A stretch of DNA of 64,000 nt from JAGWAJ01 sp026707615 (GTDB lineage: Bacteria > Acidobacteriota > Vicinamibacteria > Vicinamibacterales > UBA8438): contig CBDBMW010000013.1 in NCBI GenBank assembly GCA_965207595.1, positions 434,001 through 498,000 on the forward strand, given 5' to 3'. A program made the position numbers and the translations under genes. Shown here in pieces: positions 24,869-32,424 of the stretch. Position 1 is the first letter of the stretch; every line of letters begins with the position of its first letter. Below the pieces are notes generated by a model that saw only the letters and a list, made by a program, of their open reading frames with translations, was not told where the DNA came from and ran no database searches.

Positions 24869-26296
24869 ATGAGCGCAGTGCCTGAACGAACACGGTCGCG
24901 GCACATCGGCGAGTGGGTGCGGTCGATGTTGCCGCACCTGGCCCCGGCAGCCTGCGCGCTGACCCTGGCCCTCACGGCCGCGGCCTGCGGCTCTGCCGGC
25001 GACACGGCCGACCCCGCATCCACAGCTCCGGCTGCCTCCGAGCCGACCGCCTGGCAGGTCCGGCCGGTCGAGATGCCGGACCTGTCGCTGCTGCCCGAAT
25101 CCGTCCAGGCGCAGGTGCGCACCCGCTTCGCGACGCTTGCCGCGGTGTCCGGGCGCCCGAACGCCCCCGCCCGCGAGCTGGCGCAGGCGCACGGCGACAT
25201 CGGGCTCATCCTGATGGCGACCCGGTTTCATACCGGCGCCGAGGCGAGCCTGCGGAACGCCGAGGCGCTGATGCCCCGCGAGCCTCGGTGGCCGTACTAC
25301 CTGGGGCAGCTCTTCCTGCTGACCGGCGACCCGTCGCGCGCGGTGGAGCCGTTCGAGCGCGCGCTCGACCTGCGGCCCACGGATCTGCCGACCATCGTCC
25401 GGCTCGGCGAGGCCTACCTCGATCGCGACCGGGCCGCGGACGCGGAGCGCCTTTTCACGCACGGGCAGGAGATCGCACCCGAATCGGCCGCCGTCCTCGA
25501 GGGCCTGGGCCGCGCCCGACTGGCCCTCGACGATCCGGCGGCCGCCGTCGAGCTTCTCGAGCGGGTGCTGGCCCTCGACCCGCAGGCGACGCGCGTCCAC
25601 TACCGTCTGGCCCTGGCCTACCGCGGCCTCGGCGACCAGGAGCGGGCGGAGCGGCATCTGGGGCAGCGGGGCGACGGTCGTCCGCGCCTCCGCGACCCGC
25701 TGATGCAGGACTATTTCTGGCTGCTCGAGAGCGCCGACGCCTACAACAACCGCGGTCGGCTCGCCATGGAGGCGGAGGACTACGAGGGGGCGGTGGAGAT
25801 GTACCGCCGCGGGCTCGAGCTCGACCCGGACAGCGCCGAGCTCCGCCACGGCCTCGGCCTCGCTCTCTACTGGATTGGGGACGGCAACGCGGCGGTGGCC
25901 GCGTTCCAGGAGGCCCTGCGCCGGACTCCCGACCACGCCCCGACCCACCTCAGCCTCGCCATCTTCCTCGCGCAGCAGCGGCGCTTCCGCGACGCCCTCA
26001 CGCACTTCGCGGCCGCCGCCGAGCACGACCCGGCGCAGGTCGACGCCCACGTCGGACAGGCCGAGATGCTCCGCAACCTGGGCGACCTCGCCGCGTCGGT
26101 CGTTCACTGGCGTCAGGTCGTGACCCTCGACCCGACCGACGCCGCCTCCTGGACGGAGGGCGCCATGGCCCTCGTGCGCCTGGAGCGCTACGACGACGCC
26201 CGCGCATGGCTGGCGGAAGCGCGCGAGCGGCACCCCGAGCACCCGGGGCTCCGCGAACTGGCCGGCACCGTCGAAGGCTTCCTCGCGGCCCGGTGA
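24869..26296 (+). CDS. TPR-repeat lipoprotein
   Basis: 475 residues from ATG 24869. An in-frame ATG at 24926 (MLPHLAP) gives a more compact lipoprotein signal (lipobox AAAC) and may be the true start. The mature region has about ten TPR-like units (YYLGQLFLLTGDPSRAVEPFERALDLRP, LDDPAAAVELLERVLALDP, EDYEGAVEMYRRGLELDP, TDAASWTEGAMALVRLERY). It is homologous in plan to the TPR lipoprotein at 21188-22840 and divergent from that operon across ~208 bp, so shared regulation is possible. Probably a scaffold. Confidence 0.82.
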   Translation: MSAVPERTRSRHIGEWVRSMLPHLAPAACALTLALTAAACGSAGDTADPASTAPAASEPTAWQVRPVEMPDLSLLPESVQAQVRTRFATLAAVSGRPNAPARELAQAHGDIGLILMATRFHTGAEASLRNAEALMPREPRWPYYLGQLFLLTGDPSRAVEPFERALDLRPTDLPTIVRLGEAYLDRDRAADAERLFTHGQEIAPESAAVLEGLGRARLALDDPAAAVELLERVLALDPQATRVHYRLALAYRGLGDQERAERHLGQRGDGRPRLRDPLMQDYFWLLESADAYNNRGRLAMEAEDYEGAVEMYRRGLELDPDSAELRHGLGLALYWIGDGNAAVAAFQEALRRTPDHAPTHLSLAIFLAQQRRFRDALTHFAAAAEHDPAQVDAHVGQAEMLRNLGDLAASVVHWRQVVTLDPTDAASWTEGAMALVRLERYDDARAWLAEARERHPEHPGLRELAGTVEGFLAAR

Positions 26297-26457
26297 GCCC
26301 GGCGGAGGCTCGCCCGGCGGCGCCGACCTTCCTGCGGGACGCTGGCCCGGTCGCCCTGCTCAGGTCATGAAGGATGCCGTTCGGTGGCAAGCGAACGACG
26401 CGTCAGGGCGTTCGCGTCGTGAAACGGAGCACGACGGGAGACACGGAGGGAAGAACC

Positions 26458-27453
26458 ATGACGAAGCGACAGAGTCGGTGGCGGTTGGCGGCAATCGCCG
26501 CCGGGGCGGTCGGGATCGCTCTGGGCGGTGCCGGTCTCGCCGCGGGTCAGGACGGGCCGGGGCCGCACGACGCGGCGGAGTTCGACGCCCTGTTCGACGA
26601 GGTCAAGAACTGGGGTCGGTGGGGCGCGGACGACGAGTTGGGGACGGCAAACCTGGTGACGGAGGAGAAGCGGCGGCAGGCGCTGGCGCTCGCGACGCGT
26701 GGCCGGACGGTGTCGCTCTCGCACAACCCGATGCCGGACGAGGCGCCGGACAACCCCGACTCGGCGTTCAACCACACGATGGCCGAGTCCCTGCGCTCGG
26801 ACACGATCGAGTTCTCCTACCACGGCTACGGCGTCAGCCACATCGACGCGCTCTGCCACTTCCTCCACAACGGCGCGATGTACAACGGTGTGCCACCCGA
26901 GGCGAGCTCCATCGAGGAAGGCTGCGGCAAGCTCGGCATCCAGAACCTGAAGCAGGGCATCGTGACGCGCGGCGTCCTTCTCGACATCCCGCGGCTGAAG
27001 GGCGTCGACTACCTGGAGCCCGGGACGGCCATCTACACCGAGGACGTCGAGGCGTGGCTCGAGCAGGCGGGGGTGACGATGCAGCCGGGCGACGCGGTCT
27101 TCCTGCGCACCGGCCGCTGGGCGCGCCGGGCCGCGGAGGGGCCGTGGCAGCTCTCCGGAAACTCGGCCGGCATCCACGCGTCGGTCGTCCGGTGGATCCG
27201 CGCGAGCGACGTGGCGTTCTTCGGGAGCGACGCGGCCACCGACGTCCAGCCATCCGGCGTCGAGGGCGTCCGGCTTCCCGTGCACACGCTGCTCATCGCC
27301 GGCCTTGGGACCAACATCTTCGACAACATGGACCTGGAGGCGCTGGCCGCGGTCGCCGCGGAAGAAGGCCGCTGGGAGTTCCTGATCACGGCGGCGCCCA
27401 TCCCCGTTACCGGCGGCACCGGGTCGCCGCTGAACGTGATCGCGGTGTTCTGA
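26458..27453 (+). CDS. Exported cyclase-family (kynurenine formamidase-like) hydrolase
   Basis: 331 residues with a signal peptide (ends AAGQD). The metal-binding motif HxDxxxH occurs as SHIDALCHF (H128, D130, H134). Family features WGADDELGTANLVTEE, GVLLDIPRLKG, PGDAVFLRTGRW and PVHTLLIAGLG match the large cyclase group, which uses Mn or Zn to hydrolyse amides or lactones. The exported location is not that of kynurenine formamidase, so a different substrate is likely. ATG 26458 follows GGAGGGAAG. Confidence 0.85.
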   Translation: MTKRQSRWRLAAIAAGAVGIALGGAGLAAGQDGPGPHDAAEFDALFDEVKNWGRWGADDELGTANLVTEEKRRQALALATRGRTVSLSHNPMPDEAPDNPDSAFNHTMAESLRSDTIEFSYHGYGVSHIDALCHFLHNGAMYNGVPPEASSIEEGCGKLGIQNLKQGIVTRGVLLDIPRLKGVDYLEPGTAIYTEDVEAWLEQAGVTMQPGDAVFLRTGRWARRAAEGPWQLSGNSAGIHASVVRWIRASDVAFFGSDAATDVQPSGVEGVRLPVHTLLIAGLGTNIFDNMDLEALAAVAAEEGRWEFLITAAPIPVTGGTGSPLNVIAVF

Positions 27454-27670
27454 CCTGGGACTCTCCGGTCGGCCCGCCCAGGCGCGCTCCGTCTCGCAGG
27501 AGCGAGAACGCAAGAGGCGTCCGTCTACTCGCCGGCGCCTGCCGCCGCGGGCTGGCGTCTCGCGTGACTGGTGCAGCCGAGGCGCCACGACCTTGAGCCA
27601 TCGATGGCGCGTGCGTGTCGGTACGAGCGTTCCCGCGGTCCCGCGGTCGCATGAGCGTGGAGCCGCCGGC

Positions 27671-28429
27671 TCACGAAGCACCCGATCCGGTGATCGGTTG
27701 GTACTGCTGCAGATCCCGCATCGGACTCACGCCAAGCGGCAGCCGGCCACGGAAATCGAGAAGTACCTGGCTGCTCAGCGGTGCGTCAGGATTCACCCGG
27801 GCAACAGATGCCCTGGCATCGGCAACCGTCCAGTTGCCCCCGCGATGGATGCCCTCAGCGACGTATCTGGGCAGCCAGCCGAGTACGTAGTAGTCCGGTG
27901 TATACACGAGGATCGCGTGCGTGGCGACAGGATTGTTCATCTCGACGGCTACCCGAAGCTCATCATGCGGCTGCAGCTTCTGAACCGCCTCGATCGCATG
28001 AAGGTTCATATGCCGCATTCCGTGCAGCATCAACTGCGTGCGGAATCTCCCTTCGGGGTCAGGGGTGATCGGCGGGAAGACCTCGAAGGTGTCGGAATAG
28101 CTGCGCCCGCCGGACACCGCCAGCTCGGTGAGTTCATCGCAGGCGTTCGCATCGAGGCCAAGTTGCTGCAGATACATCGGACGGTCGACGCGGCTGCCGT
28201 TCATGACGCGATTCCGGAACGTGGGGAACAACTCGGACGAACGATAGAGTCTCTCAAGGTTGGGGAACGCTGGAATGGCCCTGAAGCCGGCGCACTGCTC
28301 GGCTTCCCGAGCACCGTGGATGTACGTGAACTCGAACTCAGAGGTGTCTGAATCGCGACGAGTGAGCTTACCGACCGGAAACCACCGGCGGCTCGATCGG
28401 TGTTGCCAGGCCAGGTAGAGAGTGGTCAT
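27671..28429 (-). CDS. HIRAN-domain protein with HipA N-lobe-like region, partner of the adjacent kinase
   Basis: 252 residues. The N-terminal half (YLAWQHRSSRRWFPVGKLTRR, SSELFPTFRNRVMN, SGGRSYSDTFEVFPP) resembles the N-subdomain found in HipA-type proteins. Residues ~135-200 match the HIRAN pattern (LHGMRHMNL, LQPHDELRVAVEMNNP, AILVYTPDYYVLGWLP), a fold that in eukaryotic HLTF and phage/bacterial proteins binds DNA ends. The ATG overlaps the kinase stop (ATGA, 28426-28429), so the two are translationally coupled. Both genes are visibly less GC-rich than their surroundings. The HIRAN call is good. The role, antitoxin or targeting subunit, is inference. Confidence 0.65.
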   Translation of the reverse strand: MTTLYLAWQHRSSRRWFPVGKLTRRDSDTSEFEFTYIHGAREAEQCAGFRAIPAFPNLERLYRSSELFPTFRNRVMNGSRVDRPMYLQQLGLDANACDELTELAVSGGRSYSDTFEVFPPITPDPEGRFRTQLMLHGMRHMNLHAIEAVQKLQPHDELRVAVEMNNPVATHAILVYTPDYYVLGWLPRYVAEGIHRGGNWTVADARASVARVNPDAPLSSQVLLDFRGRLPLGVSPMRDLQQYQPITGSGAS

Positions 28430-29416
28430 CGAGCGCTCTGCAGTAGCTCGCGCCTGCTCGTCAGGACGACTTGGCAGGCGAACTCCTTGGCGGTGTTGGA
28501 CATGAACTCGGGCGGGACCCTTCGCACTGCCGCGCGAATGTGAGGCTCGGACAACCCGTCGATGCGCTCCAGAGTCCTTCGCACGAAGGCAGGCCGCCAT
28601 CGACAGAGCAGCTCGGCGAGACGCAACGGGGAGGGGGCGCGCCGGTGCCGCGTGTTGACGTAGACGCCGCCGCGTCCGCGCTGCACGTAGCGCAGCACGC
28701 CGCCCGAATCCAGGATCCGACGTCGCCTGTCGTCCGTCAACTCCCGTCCCAGGGACGATGCATGGTCGAAAGAGGGCATGATCTCGATGAACATATCACC
28801 AAGACCGTGCACCCAGCCGATCATCCAGTTCTCGTGGTGCCGGTCCGTGTTGCCGATGATCGCGTCAAGCAGTGCGTAGGACGCCAAGTCCTCCATGGCG
28901 TCGCTCCACCGTGGCATTGGGTTCATGCCGTGGACACCCATCATCTTCGCCAACGCAGAGCTGATGTTCTTGACGTTTGTGGTCTCGCTGTCCGAACCGG
29001 AGGGCGGTGTCGTAGCCGTCGATCAAGTGCTGTAGGACCTCCCAGCCGTGAAAGAACCGGTACTCCCTGCCGGTGGTGTAATCACTGGGAAGGAACGACC
29101 TGCAGATCGTGGCGAGTAGCGCCGGTTCGGTCTGCCCCGGCCGCCGCTCCCTGACTCGCGGGAGACGCAGTCCGATGGCGGCCTGTTCGCTGTATCGCGC
29201 CAATTCGACTTGCGCGCACTCCACGTCAATCATGCGACCGAGCTCGGCGGCGATCTTCTCGGCCCAGTGCTCTCCCGTGCCCACCCTGGGGATCTTGAGC
29301 AGCCACCGGTCGTCTTCCGGGGGAAGTCGGACCCAAGCCTTCGGTCGGGTTCCCTGACGCTCATCGACGTCCAGCGTGGCGGGGACGGGGACGACGCGGT
29401 AGGGATCGTCGGGCAT
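28426..29416 (-). pseudogene. HipA-like serine/threonine kinase, frameshifted
   Basis: Two frames together make one ~330-residue kinase. From ATG 29416 the N-lobe reads DDRWLLKIPR (ATP-binding Lys) and GEHWAEKIAAELGRMIDVECAQVELA. After about 28,990 the homology continues in another frame with TTNVKNISSALAKMMG, the catalytic loop AIIGNTDRHHENWMI and the metal site MPSFDHASSLG. One missing or extra base near 28990-29000 explains this. HipA kinases phosphorylate translation factors such as aminoacyl-tRNA synthetases. No HipB-like HTH gene is upstream. The next gene is 83 bp away and unrelated. It could be a sequencing error rather than a dead gene. Confidence 0.65.
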
Positions 29417-29499
29417 ATCGAGCCGAAGCGACGCTTCAGGAGCCGCCGGGCTGACGGCAGATTGAGCGAGTGCTTGAAGCCGATCGCGCTCTGCCGACG

Positions 29500-32010
29500 C
29501 TATTCGCCCTCGCGCACGTTCACGGTGCTGCCGGCCGCGATGGGGCCGGGCACGGTCTGCTCGGCCCCGGACGGCCAGACGACGGTGATCGCGTCCACCG
29601 TCTCGGCGTCGCCCAGGCCGAAGTAGAGCGGGATCAGGCTCTGCGAGAGGTAGCCCGACTGGCCGTCGTGGACCTTCACGTACGAGCGGCCGCCGGCGCG
29701 CACCGTGACCCCGGCGCCCAGGCCGTCGCGGTTCGACGCCGACCCCGTCAGGTTGACGGTCACGTGGCGGACCGGCCCTCGGTCCGCGAGGTCGCTCACG
29801 AGCACCAGCGGCCCGTCGTGGAACTCGTTGGTGACGATGTCGAGGTCGCCGTCGTCGTCGAGGTCGAAGATGGCGGCCGAGCGCGAGCCGACGGAGGCCC
29901 AGACCACGGCCTCGTCGAGCAGGCCGAACTGCTCGCAGTAGGGATTCCCGGCGTCCGTCCCCGCGCAGTCGAGCGTGAACCAGGGCCGCGCCGTGCGGCG
30001 CTCGCGGCGCGGCTCGACGCCGAGGATGAACTCGGCGTCGGCGAAGCCGCGGCCCGCGTCGTTCAGCAGCACGGTGTTGACGCCGTAGCGGAACGGGAAG
30101 TTCATGCTCGAGGCAATGAACACGTCGTCGAAGCCGTCGGCGTTCAGGTCGCCGACGCTGAGGCCCCACGGCCAGTAGTTCTCTGTGCCGAGCGCGTCCG
30201 AGGCCTCCGTGAACGTGCCGCCGTCGTTTCGGAAGAAGGCGTTGCCGTAGATGCTGTTGCCCCCGGAGCGGAGCGTCGACTCCGGCCACTGCATGCGCGC
30301 CTTCAGCTTCTCGCGCGGAGGCCCGACGTCCTCGCTCATGTCCGAGTGCATGTCGGTGAGGATGATGTCCATGTCGGCGTCGTTGTCGAAGTCGAACACC
30401 TTGATGCTCATCGACCCCCAGGGCGTGCGCGGGAAGAGCTCGCGGCTGCGCCGCTCGAAGCGCTCGCCGCCCACGTTCTCGAAGTACTCGTCGTGGCCCT
30501 GCATGTTGAGCACGTACAGGTCCGGCCAGCCGTCGCCGTTGGCGTCGAGCGGGCTCGCGTCGCCGGTCCAGCTCTCGTCGGTCAGCCCGCGCTCCTCGGT
30601 GACGTCCACGAAGCGGTTGTCGCCCCGGTTCTCGTAGAGGATGCTCCGCTCGTTGCGCCGTTCGGGCTGCAGGTGCCCCTCGAAGGCGTCCGCGAACCCG
30701 ATGTAGTAGCCGCCGGGTCCGAGGTCGTCCGACGAGTAGACGCCGACGTTGCAGAGGAAGAGGTCGAGCAGGCCGTCCCGGTTGTAGTCGAAGAACACCC
30801 CCGCCGACGAGTGCGCGACGTGACCGAGCCCCGCCGCCTCGGTGGCGTCCGTGAAGCGGCCCGTCCCGTCGTTGACGAAGAGGTGGTTGCCGCCGCGGAC
30901 CGTCGTCACGAACAGGTCCGCGTCCCCGTCGTTGTCGGTGTCGGCGAACGAGGCGGTGACGCTGATCGCGTCCGGCAGGCCGACGCCCGCCGCGTGCGTG
31001 ACGTTGTCGAACTCGCCGCCGCCGAGGTTGCGCCACAGCTCGTTCGCGCCCACCTGGTTGGTGAAGTAGAGGTCGAGCCGTCCGTCGCCGTCGACGTCGG
31101 CCACCGCAATGCCGTTCCCATGGTCGTAGTGGACCGGCTTGTAGGCCTTGCCCGAGTCGTCCGTGACGCGGTTGACGAAGGTGATGCCGCTCTCGTGAAG
31201 CCGGTCCGTGAAGCGGAAGTCGTGGACGACGTCGAGATCGTCGGCCGTGGCGAGCTGCGCTTCGGCGCGACCGTCCAGCCACGGCGGGTCGAGCACCTCC
31301 TCGGGGTGCGCGACGACCAGGCGCGGTGGGGCGCCGGCGAGCTCTCGGAGCTCGCGAGCCAGATCCCCGCGCCCCTCCGCGCTCGCGCCGTCGAACACGG
31401 CGCGAATGCGCTGCAGGCGATCGACGAGCAGGACGTCGCCGGCCGGGAAGGCCGGCTCCGCGCCGTCCGCGGAATCGCCGATCGGGAGTCGCAGCCCGTG
31501 GCGGCTGAGCTGCCGGATCTGATTGGGCCGGCCGGTGAGGAACTTCCAGTGCTCGCCGTCCGCGCCCGCGTCGCGGGCATGGTCCGCGAGCACCGCCGGC
31601 GTGTCGCGTTCCGGGTCGGCGCTGAAGCTCACGAAGCGGACGTCGTCCCCGCCCGGCGCGCCGCCGAGCTCGTCCTGCAGTTCCCGCAGTCCGGCGGTCA
31701 CGTCGGGACAGACGTCCGTGCATCCGGTCGACGTGAGGTGCGCGATCCACACGCGACCTGCGAGCTGAGCCGAGCCGAACGGCTCGCCGGTCTGGTCGGT
31801 CAGGGAGAAGGAAGGCACTTCCAGCGCTGCGCCGGCGGCCAGCAGCTCGCGCGCAGCCGGCAGGGCGTCCGCAACGGAATCGGGCGCCGGATCGGCTGGC
31901 GCTCCCCCCGTGCACCCAGCGAGGACGGCGCCTGTCGCCAGCGCGACCGCGGCGCCCAGCGCCCTTGTCGTCGTCGTGATGTTGTGCCGCCGCGTGTTCT
32001 GCCGCCGCAT
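29500..32010 (-). CDS. Sco1/SenC-like domain fused to FG-GAP/ASPIC-UnbV propeller (lipoprotein)
   Basis: 836 residues. Lipobox AGC with C33. Residues ~65-225 are Sco/thioredoxin-like, with the CxxxCP motif (C97-TDV-C101-P) and VRFVSFSADPERDTP. Where Sco proteins have the copper-ligand His before the (L/Y)LID strand, this one reads FPAGDVLLVD, with no His. Residues ~270-750 are FG-GAP repeats (DVDGDGRLDLYFTN, DTDNDGDADLFV, DFDNDADMDIILTD, DLDDDGDLDIVTN). The end (GAGVTVRAGGRSYVKVHDGQSGYLSQS, ITVVWPSGAEQTV) is ASPIC/UnbV. GAGGA precedes ATG 32010. A thiol-redox role is inferred. Confidence 0.85.
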   Translation of the reverse strand: MRRQNTRRHNITTTTRALGAAVALATGAVLAGCTGGAPADPAPDSVADALPAARELLAAGAALEVPSFSLTDQTGEPFGSAQLAGRVWIAHLTSTGCTDVCPDVTAGLRELQDELGGAPGGDDVRFVSFSADPERDTPAVLADHARDAGADGEHWKFLTGRPNQIRQLSRHGLRLPIGDSADGAEPAFPAGDVLLVDRLQRIRAVFDGASAEGRGDLARELRELAGAPPRLVVAHPEEVLDPPWLDGRAEAQLATADDLDVVHDFRFTDRLHESGITFVNRVTDDSGKAYKPVHYDHGNGIAVADVDGDGRLDLYFTNQVGANELWRNLGGGEFDNVTHAAGVGLPDAISVTASFADTDNDGDADLFVTTVRGGNHLFVNDGTGRFTDATEAAGLGHVAHSSAGVFFDYNRDGLLDLFLCNVGVYSSDDLGPGGYYIGFADAFEGHLQPERRNERSILYENRGDNRFVDVTEERGLTDESWTGDASPLDANGDGWPDLYVLNMQGHDEYFENVGGERFERRSRELFPRTPWGSMSIKVFDFDNDADMDIILTDMHSDMSEDVGPPREKLKARMQWPESTLRSGGNSIYGNAFFRNDGGTFTEASDALGTENYWPWGLSVGDLNADGFDDVFIASSMNFPFRYGVNTVLLNDAGRGFADAEFILGVEPRRERRTARPWFTLDCAGTDAGNPYCEQFGLLDEAVVWASVGSRSAAIFDLDDDGDLDIVTNEFHDGPLVLVSDLADRGPVRHVTVNLTGSASNRDGLGAGVTVRAGGRSYVKVHDGQSGYLSQSLIPLYFGLGDAETVDAITVVWPSGAEQTVPGPIAAGSTVNVREGE

Positions 32011-32308
32011 CGTGGTCCTCGTGTCCTGATGCCGCTATCCCGACGAAGCCTGCGTCGTCCGCCCGAGCCGCCCGACCGCCTTGGCTCCGCTGTCCACAGA
32101 GGCGCTCGCCGCTCGCCTTCGCCCGGCCCTACAGATGGCCGGGCCCTTGCGGGCTCGGAGCCCACCGCTCGTCGCTGACGGCTCGGTGGAGCCCGGCCAG
32201 ACCCTCAGCGATCCGCGCGGTCCTGCGGCGCGGATTCCCGCCCTCCTGCCAGTATAGTTTCGCCGCTCTCGCACGGCGTCGATCGCCGCCGGGCGGACGG
32301 CCGGGCGA

Positions 32309-32356
32309 TTGCGCTCCGGTCGGGTCTGCCGGTTGCGCTCCGGTCGGGCTTGCCGC
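32309..32356. repeat. 24-bp direct repeat in a 414-bp gene-free stretch
   Basis: TTGCGCTCCGGTCGGG(T/C)(C/T)TGCCG occurs back to back at 32309-32332 and 32333-32356. The surrounding gap (32011-32424, between divergent genes) also has a hairpin GCCCGGCC/GGCCGGGC at 32121-32144 and a TATAGT at about 32253. Nothing else is recognisable. Confidence 0.6.
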
Positions 32357-32424
32357 ATGATTCCCGGGAGGATCGTCGCCGGGCACGCGGAGCGGCCCGT
32401 GGCTACTCGGGCCAGGAGGGGACG

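Noticed and set aside
32121..32144. GCCCGGCC hairpin as a terminator
   Set aside because: It lies upstream of both flanking divergent genes and has no U-run. It is more likely chance pairing in GC-rich DNA.
29470..32178. 902-codon plus-strand frame
   Set aside because: Antisense to the Sco/FG-GAP gene. Val/Glu/Arg-rich translation is the mirror of Asp/Asn-rich repeats.
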